DNA of 14,199 nucleotides from Candidatus Benthicola azotiphorus (GTDB taxonomy: Bacteria > Gemmatimonadota > Gemmatimonadetes > Palauibacterales > Palauibacteraceae). The stretch spans positions 1 to 14,199 of the forward strand of contig CANPVW010000267.1 of the NCBI GenBank assembly GCA_947581745.1, in the 5' to 3' direction. Positions within the stretch are counted from its first letter, which is position 1. Each line of letters starts with the position of its first letter. Positions 1 through 6,226 of the stretch are shown one piece after another. The notes under the pieces are model-generated. The model was not told the DNA's origin and did no database searches. It worked only from the letters and a program-made list of their open reading frames with translations. A program made the translations under genes and the position numbers.

Positions 1-224
1 TGGTCGTGCCGGAGGACGCCATCCTCGCGTTGCAGGGCGCCGACTATGTTTGGACGGTGAGCGGAGAGGGAACGGCCGAACGAGTGGAGGTGACGCTGGG
101 CGTCCGCACTCCTGGCTGGGTCGAGATCCTGAACGGCATCGAAGCCGGCACACAGGTGGTCGTCGGAGGGATGGAGCGACTCTCGCCGGGCTTGCCTCTG
201 TCCCCGAACGTCATGGAGCGCTGA
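1..224 (+). CDS. RND efflux periplasmic adaptor (HlyD/MFP family), 3' end only
   Basis: This is the last 73 or so residues of a protein whose start lies left of the window; codons are in frame from base 3. The segment starts VVPEDAILALQG, continues YVWTV, ERVEVTLGVRTPG, VEILNGIEAGTQVVVGG and ends near RLSPGLPLSP. This is the standard C-terminal beta-barrel and membrane-proximal part of membrane fusion proteins, where a 'VPxxAl' strand is followed by 'V.vG.r..g.veI..Gl..G..VvvgG'. Such adaptors bridge an inner-membrane RND pump to an outer-membrane channel. No pump gene follows: the next gene is convergent and unrelated, so a partner pump would have to be upstream or elsewhere. The substrate cannot be inferred. 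The family call is firm from the motif order; the subfamily is not determinable from this fragment. Confidence 0.85.
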   Translation, partial: VVPEDAILALQGADYVWTVSGEGTAERVEVTLGVRTPGWVEILNGIEAGTQVVVGGMERLSPGLPLSPNVMER

Positions 225-234
225 CCGCACCTCT

Positions 235-834
235 TCAGGCGGGCTCGGCAGCGGTCCCGTTGGGCGGGTTCATCTTTCGGATCCCCGCGGTGCCGTAGTC
301 GATGATGGCGTAGACGGCGGACAACCCGGCCAGGTAGACGGGCACCTTCACGTAATCGGGGTAGAAGATCAGCGTCAACAGTGCCGCGACCTGAAGCGCC
401 GTGGTCACCTTCCCTCCCATACGTGAATGGAAAGGCATTTCCTCGCCGGCCAGACGACCCACCAGGAACACCCCTCCCGTGAAGATGTCGCGCAGGATCA
501 GGATCATGAACTCGGCCCAGTCGATCCCATCCGAAGGAAGGAAGGACACCAGGGCCAGAAACACGAAGATCCGGTCGCAGAACGGATCCAGCATGGCCCC
601 TATCTCGGACTGAGTGCGGGTCAGACGCGCGATCAATCCGTCGAGCAGGTCCGTGGCCGCGCCGATAACGATGATGGCCGCCACCCACGCGGGATCGTGC
701 AGCACGAGAAACAGAAAGCCGAGCGGAATCCGCAGCAGCGACAGGAAGTTCCCGACCGTGAGGAAACCCGTTCCGTGATGATCAGGCGATGGACTCGCCG
801 CCGGCCCTTCGGACCCGTCACCCATGAGAGTCAC
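235..834 (-). CDS. CDP-alcohol phosphatidyltransferase (PgsA-like membrane enzyme)
   Basis: This 199-residue integral membrane protein carries a complete CDP-alcohol phosphotransferase signature, D-x2-D-G-x2-A-R-x8-G-x3-D-x3-D, at D62, D65, G66, A69-R70, G79, D83 and D87. In this family these Asp residues bind metal and catalyse transfer of a phosphatidyl group from CDP-diacylglycerol to an alcohol, for example glycerol-3-phosphate in phosphatidylglycerol synthesis. The chain has about six hydrophobic stretches, roughly residues 30-46, 49-61, 88-100, 107-125, 143-158 and 161-178, as expected for the fold. The start is GTG at 834-832, which overlaps the TGA of the upstream epimerase gene (GTGA) and has a G-rich stretch ahead of it; an ATG three codons later is an alternative. 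The two genes are therefore probably translationally coupled. Whether the acceptor is glycerol-3-phosphate, inositol phosphate or another alcohol cannot be told, so no symbol is assigned. Confidence 0.9.
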   Translation of the reverse strand: MTLMGDGSEGPAASPSPDHHGTGFLTVGNFLSLLRIPLGFLFLVLHDPAWVAAIIVIGAATDLLDGLIARLTRTQSEIGAMLDPFCDRIFVFLALVSFLPSDGIDWAEFMILILRDIFTGGVFLVGRLAGEEMPFHSRMGGKVTTALQVAALLTLIFYPDYVKVPVYLAGLSAVYAIIDYGTAGIRKMNPPNGTAAEPA

Positions 835-1871
835 GCGGACGCCCCCCTCACCGGTCCGTCACCCGGGTTCCCGGACCCCGCCAGGTAGTCTTCCAGCGCA
901 TCGCGAAACGGCAGCGGCTTCACCCGGAAGACCGAGCGCAGCGGGTTGTCCGAACTATGAAGCACACTTCCCCACCGCAGTACGTCCAGTTGCTCCCTCG
1001 TGAACGGCGTACCGAGGCCGGCGCCGCGTGCGACACGCGTGACCGGTGATGCGATCCGGTCCGGAAGCCGGAGGACGGGCCGGCGAAGGCCGGCCACCTC
1101 GCCGATCGTTCGGACGATATTCGCGAAGCTGATTCTCTCGGGTCCAGCCAGCTCGTAGAGTCCGCCCTCGACGTCCGGACGTTCAACGGTTTGAGTGAGC
1201 GCATCGACGATGTCCTCCACCGCCACGGGCTGAAGCCTGAACGCGCCGTCTCCGAGCATCGGGAAAACCGGAAGTCGGCGCAGGATCTCGAGGATCGGGG
1301 TCACGAAGTGGTCCGCCGGTCCGTACACGACCGCCAGCCGCAGAATCACGTGCTCCATCCCCGAAGATATGACCTGGTTCTCCGCCTCGAATCGACTCCG
1401 GAAATAGGTCCCGGCGGACGGACTGGCACCGAGCGTGCTCACGTACACGATTCGCTGGACGCCCCCATCGAGTCCGGCGGCCAGCAGATTGCGTGTGCCC
1501 ATCACGTTCACGTGCTCGAGACTGGCCTGCGGAGTCGAGGCCCGGGAGCCCGCCAGGTGCACGATGACATCGATTTCGAAGGTCGCCGCTGCAAGCGTCT
1601 CCGGACGCGTGACATCCCCTTCGATCCAGTCGATGCCCGGCGTCCGGGTCCTCTCCAGGCTCTCCCGGCCCCGCCACATGGCGCGCACCCGGTGCCCCCG
1701 CGAAGCGAGCCTCGGCAGCAGGTGGCCGGCTATGAAGCCCGACGCACCGGTAACGAGGACCCGTCGCGACGGAGCGACTGCTGCGTCGATCGGATCCAGC
1801 TGTTCGCACTCCGCCACTCCGGCTGCCGCGCCTCCGGCGCCGTGACCGGCCCGCTCCGAGCCTCGAGCCAT
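831..1871 (-). CDS. Atypical NAD(P)-dependent epimerase/dehydratase (extended SDR, NDUFA9-like)
   Basis: This 346-aa protein has a Rossmann nucleotide-binding start after a leader of about 36 polar residues: VLVTGASGFIAG with the glycine motif at 41-49. It then shows a conserved D86 after beta-strand 3, HLAG at 105-108, N122 in the N-x-x-GT context and YVST at 143-146. The usual SDR catalytic YxxxK is Y156-x3-R160 here. The family includes sugar-nucleotide epimerases and the catalytically dead-like NDUFA9 or ubiquinone-associated group; the segment around 154-164 (GTYFRSRFEAE) resembles the second group most. Substrate unknown. The ATG at 1871 has GGAG five nt upstream, which supports this long N-terminus. 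The stop overlaps the start of the phosphatidyltransferase gene, and ssb lies 67 nt upstream, so an operon is likely. A role in envelope lipid or quinone metabolism is possible from its neighbours but is inference. Confidence 0.85.
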   Translation of the reverse strand: MARGSERAGHGAGGAAAGVAECEQLDPIDAAVAPSRRVLVTGASGFIAGHLLPRLASRGHRVRAMWRGRESLERTRTPGIDWIEGDVTRPETLAAATFEIDVIVHLAGSRASTPQASLEHVNVMGTRNLLAAGLDGGVQRIVYVSTLGASPSAGTYFRSRFEAENQVISSGMEHVILRLAVVYGPADHFVTPILEILRRLPVFPMLGDGAFRLQPVAVEDIVDALTQTVERPDVEGGLYELAGPERISFANIVRTIGEVAGLRRPVLRLPDRIASPVTRVARGAGLGTPFTREQLDVLRWGSVLHSSDNPLRSVFRVKPLPFRDALEDYLAGSGNPGDGPVRGASA

Positions 1872-1938
1872 CGCCGCTCCATCGATCCACGGAATCCGCC
1901 GTAGTTTGGCGATCGGGCGGGGAAACGCGCAACGTCCG

Positions 1939-2325
1939 TCAGTCCAGCACGGGAGTCTCCTGGAGCGCCTGGTCCTGCGTCAGTCCGGCCCCGTTGGCTC
2001 GCCCGTCGAGAAAGACGAACTCCTGCACGATCACGTCGGCGGTCGGAATCGTCACACCGTCCCGGTCGTACGAGCCATACTCGATTCGCCCCTCCACGTA
2101 CATGCGCGTGCCCTTTCGCACCCAGCGTTCGACCGTCTGAGCCGCGCCACCCCAGAAGGTCAGGCGGTGCCACTCCGTCTTCGACTGCTCCTGTCCGTTC
2201 TGCTGGAACACCCGGTTCGTGGCGAGCGACAGATGGGCGACCGTGCTGCCGGCCGATGTGTCCCGAACGTCGGGGTCCGAGCCCGCGTTGCCTACCAGGA
2301 TGACTCGATTGACCGAGCGGCCCAT
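1939..2325 (-). CDS. ssb: Single-stranded DNA-binding protein (SSB), without acidic C-terminal tip
   Basis: This 128-aa protein is a bacterial SSB OB-fold: it starts SVNRVILVGNAGSDPDVR, followed by the strand HLSLATNR (31-38), the core motif KTEWHRLTFWG (49-59), AQTVERWVRKG (62-72), and YVEGRIEYGSYDRDG (76-90). It binds single-stranded DNA in replication, repair and recombination. The ATG is preceded by a strong AGGAGG five nt away. The protein is short for the family, which often runs to 150-180 aa: almost nothing follows the OB-fold and the chain ends QETPVLD. The canonical partner-docking tip (DDDIPF-like) is absent. No frame downstream of the stop restores an acidic tail. It could be an accessory SSB paralogue or the normal form of this lineage. 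It lies 144 nt after mqnA and 67 nt before the epimerase gene. Confidence 0.93.
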   Translation of the reverse strand: MGRSVNRVILVGNAGSDPDVRDTSAGSTVAHLSLATNRVFQQNGQEQSKTEWHRLTFWGGAAQTVERWVRKGTRMYVEGRIEYGSYDRDGVTIPTADVIVQEFVFLDGRANGAGLTQDQALQETPVLD

Positions 2326-2330
2326 GAAAA

Positions 2331-2336
2331 CCTCCT
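2331..2336 (-). promoter_or_regulatory. Strong Shine-Dalgarno of ssb
   Basis: The minus strand reads AGGAGG, then five bases (TTTTC), then the ATG of ssb. It is a near-perfect anti-SD match and fixes the ssb start. No convincing -35/-10 pair was found in the 144-nt gap upstream, so I cannot say whether ssb has its own promoter or relies on readthrough from mqnA. Confidence 0.85.
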
Positions 2337-2469
2337 GTTCTGTCTGCCGATCGTCGGATCAGCGAAAACGCGATCCATACCGTTACGTGTCGGAGAGTCG
2401 TGGAAGGGCCGCGTGCAGGAAAGTGTGGTTGTGACAGTTCGCGCCGCAGTGCCCCGCCGGCCCGACCGG

Positions 2470-3303
2470 TCAGGGCACGAGCCGGAGCTCACTCACGGGC
2501 GGCGCTTCCCCGATCTCCGCCGCGAGATCGAGAAAATGCCGGAGGCCGGCCAGCATGCGGTCATCCAGCTCGTAGCGAATCCGCGACCAGTAGGAGACCA
2601 GCCGAGAGGGCGGAATCGCGTATCTCGCGCCCGCACGGTCGGCCAGCGTCGAGACCCGGGCGCGGAACGAATCGCGCTCGGCCAGGAAGCGCCGATGCAG
2701 CTCCTGAGTCTCGGGCCGGCCAGACGCCTGCTCGCGAACCAGCCACAGGGCATACACGAAGGGAAGCCCGGTCCACGAGGTCCATTCCGCACCCAGGTCG
2801 ATGCAGGTTTCTCCTCGCGCCGGGCGGCGCCGGAGGGCCACGTCGCCGATGAACAGGGCCCCGTCGACGGGACCGGAGGGGAACTCGAGCCCCGGTGCCA
2901 TCGGATCGGCGGCGCTCTGGTCGAAGTCCACTCGATCGGGCCGCACGCCGAGTCGAATCTCGAGGAGGATCCGGAGAAGGCAGCGAGACGTGGCGGAAGC
3001 AGTGGGCAGAGCCACCGTTCCTCCGCCGAGCTCTTCGAGCGGCCGGTGCGTCGCGAAAACGATGCTCTCGACAGGTCCGTCGCTGCCGATGCACAACCCG
3101 CGCAACGCCCCGTACTCGCGCGCGTGGCGAGCAAGTTCTATGCTGGAGCCGGGAGCGACGTCCAGCTCCCCCGCCGCGAGGCGGCGATTGAGATCGGAAG
3201 GCGTCCCGTCCACCACGCGGAGCCACTCGGGGCGGGGATCTTCCAGTACCGGCCCGTGGATCGGATAACAGTTGCTGTAATCAATGTTCCCTAAGCGAAG
3301 CAT
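2470..3303 (-). CDS. mqnA: Chorismate dehydratase MqnA, futalosine pathway of menaquinone synthesis
   Basis: This 277-aa protein matches the MqnA/MqnD periplasmic-binding-like fold. It begins LRLGNIDYSNCYPI (residues 2-15; family form 'lG.v.YlNa.Pl'), then DVAPGSSIELA (48-58), SDGPVESIVF (74-83), PTASATSRCLLR around 100 and ALFIGDVAL near 150. The SSIE, GPV-S, ATS and IGD elements are MqnA traits. MqnA removes water from chorismate to give 3-[(1-carboxyvinyl)oxy]benzoate, the first committed step of the futalosine route to menaquinone. The start was placed at the ATG at 3303 because homology begins there, although the frame stays open upstream over the neighbouring gene; a G-run two nt before it is a poor RBS. 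No other mqn gene is in the window, so the rest of the pathway must lie elsewhere. It may head a minus-strand operon with ssb, the epimerase and the phosphatidyltransferase. MqnD is the main alternative but is less likely. Confidence 0.88.
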   Translation of the reverse strand: MLRLGNIDYSNCYPIHGPVLEDPRPEWLRVVDGTPSDLNRRLAAGELDVAPGSSIELARHAREYGALRGLCIGSDGPVESIVFATHRPLEELGGGTVALPTASATSRCLLRILLEIRLGVRPDRVDFDQSAADPMAPGLEFPSGPVDGALFIGDVALRRRPARGETCIDLGAEWTSWTGLPFVYALWLVREQASGRPETQELHRRFLAERDSFRARVSTLADRAGARYAIPPSRLVSYWSRIRYELDDRMLAGLRHFLDLAAEIGEAPPVSELRLVP

Positions 3304-3369
3304 GACCCCCCGCGCATTCGATTCCGCGAAGCCGGATGCATCGCGAACGTCGGGCTTCTGCGCAAGACC

Positions 3370-4329
3370 ATGAGAGCCGCGAGACGGCCCGATGCCTGGC
3401 GTTCTTACCTGCCGGGCTTTCTGATCCTCGTCATCCTGGTCTCCGTGTCCACTGTCGTGTTCTTCCTCGACACGATCCGACGCGCCCTGGAGGAAGGTCC
3501 CGACATCGTGGTCGTGGCGGCCGAGGCGAGGGGACTGGCACCCGGCGCCGACGTCTGGGTGGCGGGCACGCCGTCGGGTCGAGTCACGCGAGTCATGTTC
3601 GACGATCCACACGGACCCGCCGAGAGCCGCGTCGTCATCCACGCCACCCTGCACTGGGCAGCGGTCCGATACCTGCGCGAGGACGCGAAAGCCAACATCG
3701 CCGGGTCATCGCTCCTCGCGCCGGTTGTCCTCAAGATCGATCCCGGACACCCCGACGGAGGGCCCTTCGACTTCGCTGATACGCTGACCGTGCCCGCCGT
3801 CAAGACGACGGCCCAGCTGCTGGCCCTGGCCGACGAGGCGCGTGGAGCGATGGATACGCTGGCGGTCCTTTCCGAGGAGCTGACCGCGAGTTTCGCTGAA
3901 GGGCACGGCACGGCGCCCCTCCTTATGCGTGATGCGAGGCTGCTGAGCCGGATGATGGACATCGCGGCTGACGCGCAGACGGTGGCGACCGCGCTTGCAT
4001 CCGAAGATGCGCTTCCGGCCCGGTTCGCGGCTGATTCGCTCGGCGCAGCCATGGCCGCGATGGCGGACGCCGTCCGGAGCCTGCGAGGGGAGGAACGGGC
4101 AGAAGCCGTGACGGGCGCCCTGGCGGATCTCGCCCGACGTCTGGAGCGAATAGCGGAGAGTCTGGACCGCCTGGATCGGGACCTCCGCGCTGGCAGGGGG
4201 ACTGCCGGCAGAGCGCTCTACGATGACGAGATCGCGCGGCAGCGGGAGGCGTTCGAGGCCCGCCTGGACAGCCTGAAACTGGAGCTCAGGCGCGAGCCGG
4301 GGCGCTGGCTGCGCTTCAAGCTCTTCTAG
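3370..4329 (+). CDS. MCE/MlaD-like domain protein, membrane-anchored with long helical tail
   Basis: This 319-aa protein has one N-terminal membrane anchor (about residues 14-33), then a MlaD/MCE domain at about 44-125. The hallmark is ARGLAPGADVWVAG at 53-66 followed by GRVTRV at 70-75, matching the 'GL..G..V...G..vG.V..i' core. After PVVLKID (118-124) the rest, about 150-310, is Ala/Leu/Arg/Glu-rich and helical, probably coiled coil, ending RWLRFKLF. MCE proteins form hexameric rings or tubes that carry phospholipids between inner and outer membrane, usually with a MlaE permease and MlaF ATPase; neither is adjacent here. The gene is divergent from mqnA with a 66-nt gap. The start is the first ATG in frame and has only a weak RBS. 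The 3' end lies 4 nt from the stop of the convergent gene. The domain call is firm; the transported lipid is unknown. Confidence 0.82.
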   Translation: MRAARRPDAWRSYLPGFLILVILVSVSTVVFFLDTIRRALEEGPDIVVVAAEARGLAPGADVWVAGTPSGRVTRVMFDDPHGPAESRVVIHATLHWAAVRYLREDAKANIAGSSLLAPVVLKIDPGHPDGGPFDFADTLTVPAVKTTAQLLALADEARGAMDTLAVLSEELTASFAEGHGTAPLLMRDARLLSRMMDIAADAQTVATALASEDALPARFAADSLGAAMAAMADAVRSLRGEERAEAVTGALADLARRLERIAESLDRLDRDLRAGRGTAGRALYDDEIARQREAFEARLDSLKLELRREPGRWLRFKLF

Positions 4330-4333
4330 CGCC

Positions 4334-4699
4334 TCACGGAGCCTGGCCGCGCGGCGGAGGCAGGCGGGACTCCAGAACGAACTTGATCACTTCGCTCTGT
4401 CTTCCCCGCTTCTTTCGCGTCACGACGATCACCGCTTCGACGACGTCGTTCGGGTCCTCCACCGAGATCCGAAAATCCGACGAGCCATCCACCGCCGACA
4501 CGCCCGTGCGGACCATCCGCCCGGGGGCCGCCTCCGCGCGTCGCGCGGGGTTGCGAAACAGGGTCACCATCGATCGGCGGCGATCGCCCGGAAGCTGCCT
4601 GGAGATCTTGATCCTGCTGAGCCAGTCCGGCTGGTAGCTGATGCTCCACAGGGTGCCCAACTGATCGACGGCTCGAGCCTCCCGATTGTGTCGCGCCAT
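4334..4699 (-). CDS. Conserved-looking hypothetical protein, 121 aa, divergent from rho
   Basis: I do not recognise this family. The frame encodes a basic 121-aa soluble protein with no signal peptide or membrane segment. The first half (about 12-50) reads like a small beta-rich domain with SISYQPDWLSRIKISRQL at 19-36 and TLFRNP at 46-51. The second half (about 60-110) has FRISVEDPNDVVEAVIVVT at 76-94, then a basic patch (RKKRGR, 95-100) and VIKFVLESRLPPP near the end. The start is ATG 4699 with GGAGG eight nt upstream, well placed. The same frame stays open far upstream across rho, but that part is only shadow. The gene is divergent from rho across 270 nt and convergent with the MCE gene. 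Codon use is ordinary for the window, and the RBS supports a real gene. Nucleic-acid binding is conceivable from the basic charge, but that is a guess. Confidence 0.72.
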   Translation of the reverse strand: MARHNREARAVDQLGTLWSISYQPDWLSRIKISRQLPGDRRRSMVTLFRNPARRAEAAPGRMVRTGVSAVDGSSDFRISVEDPNDVVEAVIVVTRKKRGRQSEVIKFVLESRLPPPRGQAP

Positions 4700-4796
4700 C
4701 TTGGTCGCCTCCCTCCAATCCCGCCGCCAGGCCCGGGGGTCACTCTGGAACCGAACGTCGCATCGAACGTATACGCTGCAGGGCCCGACCGCGATC

Positions 4797-4825
4797 TTGA
4801 CCGCGAAGCTGGATCCCGTTATATG
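4797..4825 (+). promoter_or_regulatory. Sigma70-type promoter for rho
   Basis: TTGACC (4797-4802, 5 of 6 to the -35 consensus) is followed by exactly 17 nt and then TATATG (4820-4825, 4 of 6 to TATAAT). It is the best housekeeping-type promoter seen in the window. Transcription would start near 4832, giving a rho leader of about 138 nt. The surrounding spacer (4700-4969) otherwise holds a short hairpin at 4927-4942 (CGGGC, loop CATGAA, GCCCG). No intrinsic terminator or U-run follows that hairpin. For the divergent 121-aa gene I found no promoter of similar quality. Confidence 0.65.
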
Positions 4826-4969
4826 AGGGTAAACCAGCCGACTCTCACCGAACTTCCTTATTCGGACCGCTGAACGACTCATTTTCTGAACAGGTCTCTG
4901 TCTGAAAGACTGCCCCGCACTGACGTCGGGCCATGAAGCCCGTCGCGCACCAACCAATCGGAGCACCCC

Positions 4970-6223
4970 GTGGACATCGCCGAACTGAAATCCAAGTCCA
5001 TTGCCGAACTGCACGAAATGGCCGAGGAGCTGAGCATCGCTAACTTCTCGGGTCTTCGAAAGCAGGACCTGATCTTCCGGATCGAACAGAACCTGCTCGA
5101 CTCGGAAGTCGTGCTCCGGGGCGAGGGCGTCCTCGAGATCCTCCCGGAGGGCTACGGATTCCTTCGCAGCCAGGACTGGAACTACCTGTACGGGCCGGAC
5201 GACATCTACGTCTCGCCCTCCCAGATCAAGCGCTTCGACCTGCGGACCGGCGACACGGTACTCGGGCGCGTGCGACCTCCGAAGGAGGGAGAGCGGTACC
5301 TCGCGCTCCTCAAGGTCGAGGAAGTGAACGGCGAGGACCCGGAGGCCGCCAAGCACAGGATCGCGTTCGACAACCTGCGTCCGCGCTATCCGGAGGATCG
5401 CCTGCGCCTCGAGAAGCAGGACGGCGACATCTCCATGCGGGTCCTGGACCTGATGGCTCCGGTGGGCAAGGGACAGCGAATGCTGATCGTGTCCCCCCCG
5501 AAGGCGGGGAAGACAATCATCCTGCAGAAGATCGCCAACGCGATCCTCGAGAACAGTCCGGATGTTCACCTCATCGTGCTCCTCATCGACGAGCGGCCGG
5601 AGGAGGTGACGGACATGGAGGAGCACGTCGACGCCGAGATCATCTCCTCCACGTTCGACGAGCCGGCCGACCGCCATACGCAGGTCGCCGAGATGGTGCT
5701 GGACAAGGCGAAACGGCTCGTCGAGTACAAGAAGGACGTGGTCATCCTGCTGGATTCGATCACCCGCCTGGCCCGGGCCTACAACACCACCGTGCCGCAC
5801 TCCGGCAAGATCCTGTCCGGAGGCGTCGACGCCAATGCGCTCCACAAGCCGAAGCGGTTCTTCGGGGCCGCCCGGAACATCGAGGAGGGCGGCAGCCTGA
5901 CGATCATCGCCACGGCCCTGGTGGAGACGGGCAGCCGGATGGACGAGGTCATCTTCGAGGAGTTCAAGGGAACGGGAAACAGCGAGGTGCTGCTCGACCG
6001 GCAGATCGCCGACAAGCGGATCTACCCGGCGATCGACGTGAACCGTTCGAGCACCAGGCGCGAGGAGCTGCTCCTGGACGACATCGAGCTCAACCGGATC
6101 TATCTGCTGCGCAACTTCCTGGCGGACATGCCGCCCGCCGAGGCGATCCAGTTCCTGATCGAGCGCCTGAAGCGGACCGCCGACAACACCGAGTTCCTCA
6201 ACTCGATGGCGGCAGGAGAGTGA
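4970..6223 (+). CDS. rho: Transcription termination factor Rho
   Basis: This 417-aa protein, normal for Rho, is a hexameric RNA-dependent ATPase that ends transcription at C-rich, unstructured RNA. Domains in order: N-terminal Rho_N helices (1-45, MDIAELKSKSIAELHEMAEE...), cold-shock-like RNA-binding domain (about 50-120, with GYGFLRS at 61-67 and DDIYVSPSQIKRF at 77-89), and the RecA-like motor. Walker A is SPPKAGKT at 175-182, Walker B is VVILLDSITRLARAYN at 257-272, the Q/R-loop region is GKILSGGVDANALHKPKRFFGAARN at about 279-303, and ETGSRMDEVIFEEFKGTGN (319-337) follows. The start is GTG at 4970 with GGAG seven nt upstream; it gives the expected N-terminus. A sigma70-like promoter lies 145 nt upstream, so the gene has a long leader in which Rho autoregulation would be plausible. 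The stop is 3 nt from that of the convergent kinase gene. No insertion domain is present, unlike in some high-GC Rhos. Confidence 0.98.
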   Translation: MDIAELKSKSIAELHEMAEELSIANFSGLRKQDLIFRIEQNLLDSEVVLRGEGVLEILPEGYGFLRSQDWNYLYGPDDIYVSPSQIKRFDLRTGDTVLGRVRPPKEGERYLALLKVEEVNGEDPEAAKHRIAFDNLRPRYPEDRLRLEKQDGDISMRVLDLMAPVGKGQRMLIVSPPKAGKTIILQKIANAILENSPDVHLIVLLIDERPEEVTDMEEHVDAEIISSTFDEPADRHTQVAEMVLDKAKRLVEYKKDVVILLDSITRLARAYNTTVPHSGKILSGGVDANALHKPKRFFGAARNIEEGGSLTIIATALVETGSRMDEVIFEEFKGTGNSEVLLDRQIADKRIYPAIDVNRSSTRREELLLDDIELNRIYLLRNFLADMPPAEAIQFLIERLKRTADNTEFLNSMAAGE

Positions 6224-6226
6224 CGA

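Noticed and set aside
1906..3294. A 462-codon plus-strand open frame opposite ssb and mqnA.
   Set aside because: It is antisense to two genes with clear family motifs, with Arg-rich composition and no RBS.
3304..3654. An N-terminal extension of mqnA (frame open to 3654).
   Set aside because: MqnA homology begins exactly at the ATG at 3303, and the extension would overlap the MCE gene over its membrane anchor.
4927..4942. The hairpin CGGGC-CATGAA-GCCCG in the rho leader as an intrinsic terminator or riboswitch.
   Set aside because: The stem is only five base pairs, no U-run follows, and there is no larger conserved fold I can recognise.
4933..5043. A possible short leader ORF (ATG at 4933, about 36 codons) overlapping the rho start.
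   Set aside because: It has no good RBS, overlaps rho in another frame and is Arg-rich like other shadows. Kept out without conservation data.
4334..5845. A 503-codon open frame on the minus strand running from the 121-aa gene across most of rho.
   Set aside because: Rho on the plus strand is unmistakable over this stretch. Only the last 121 codons have their own RBS and protein-like sequence; the rest is a GC-driven shadow.
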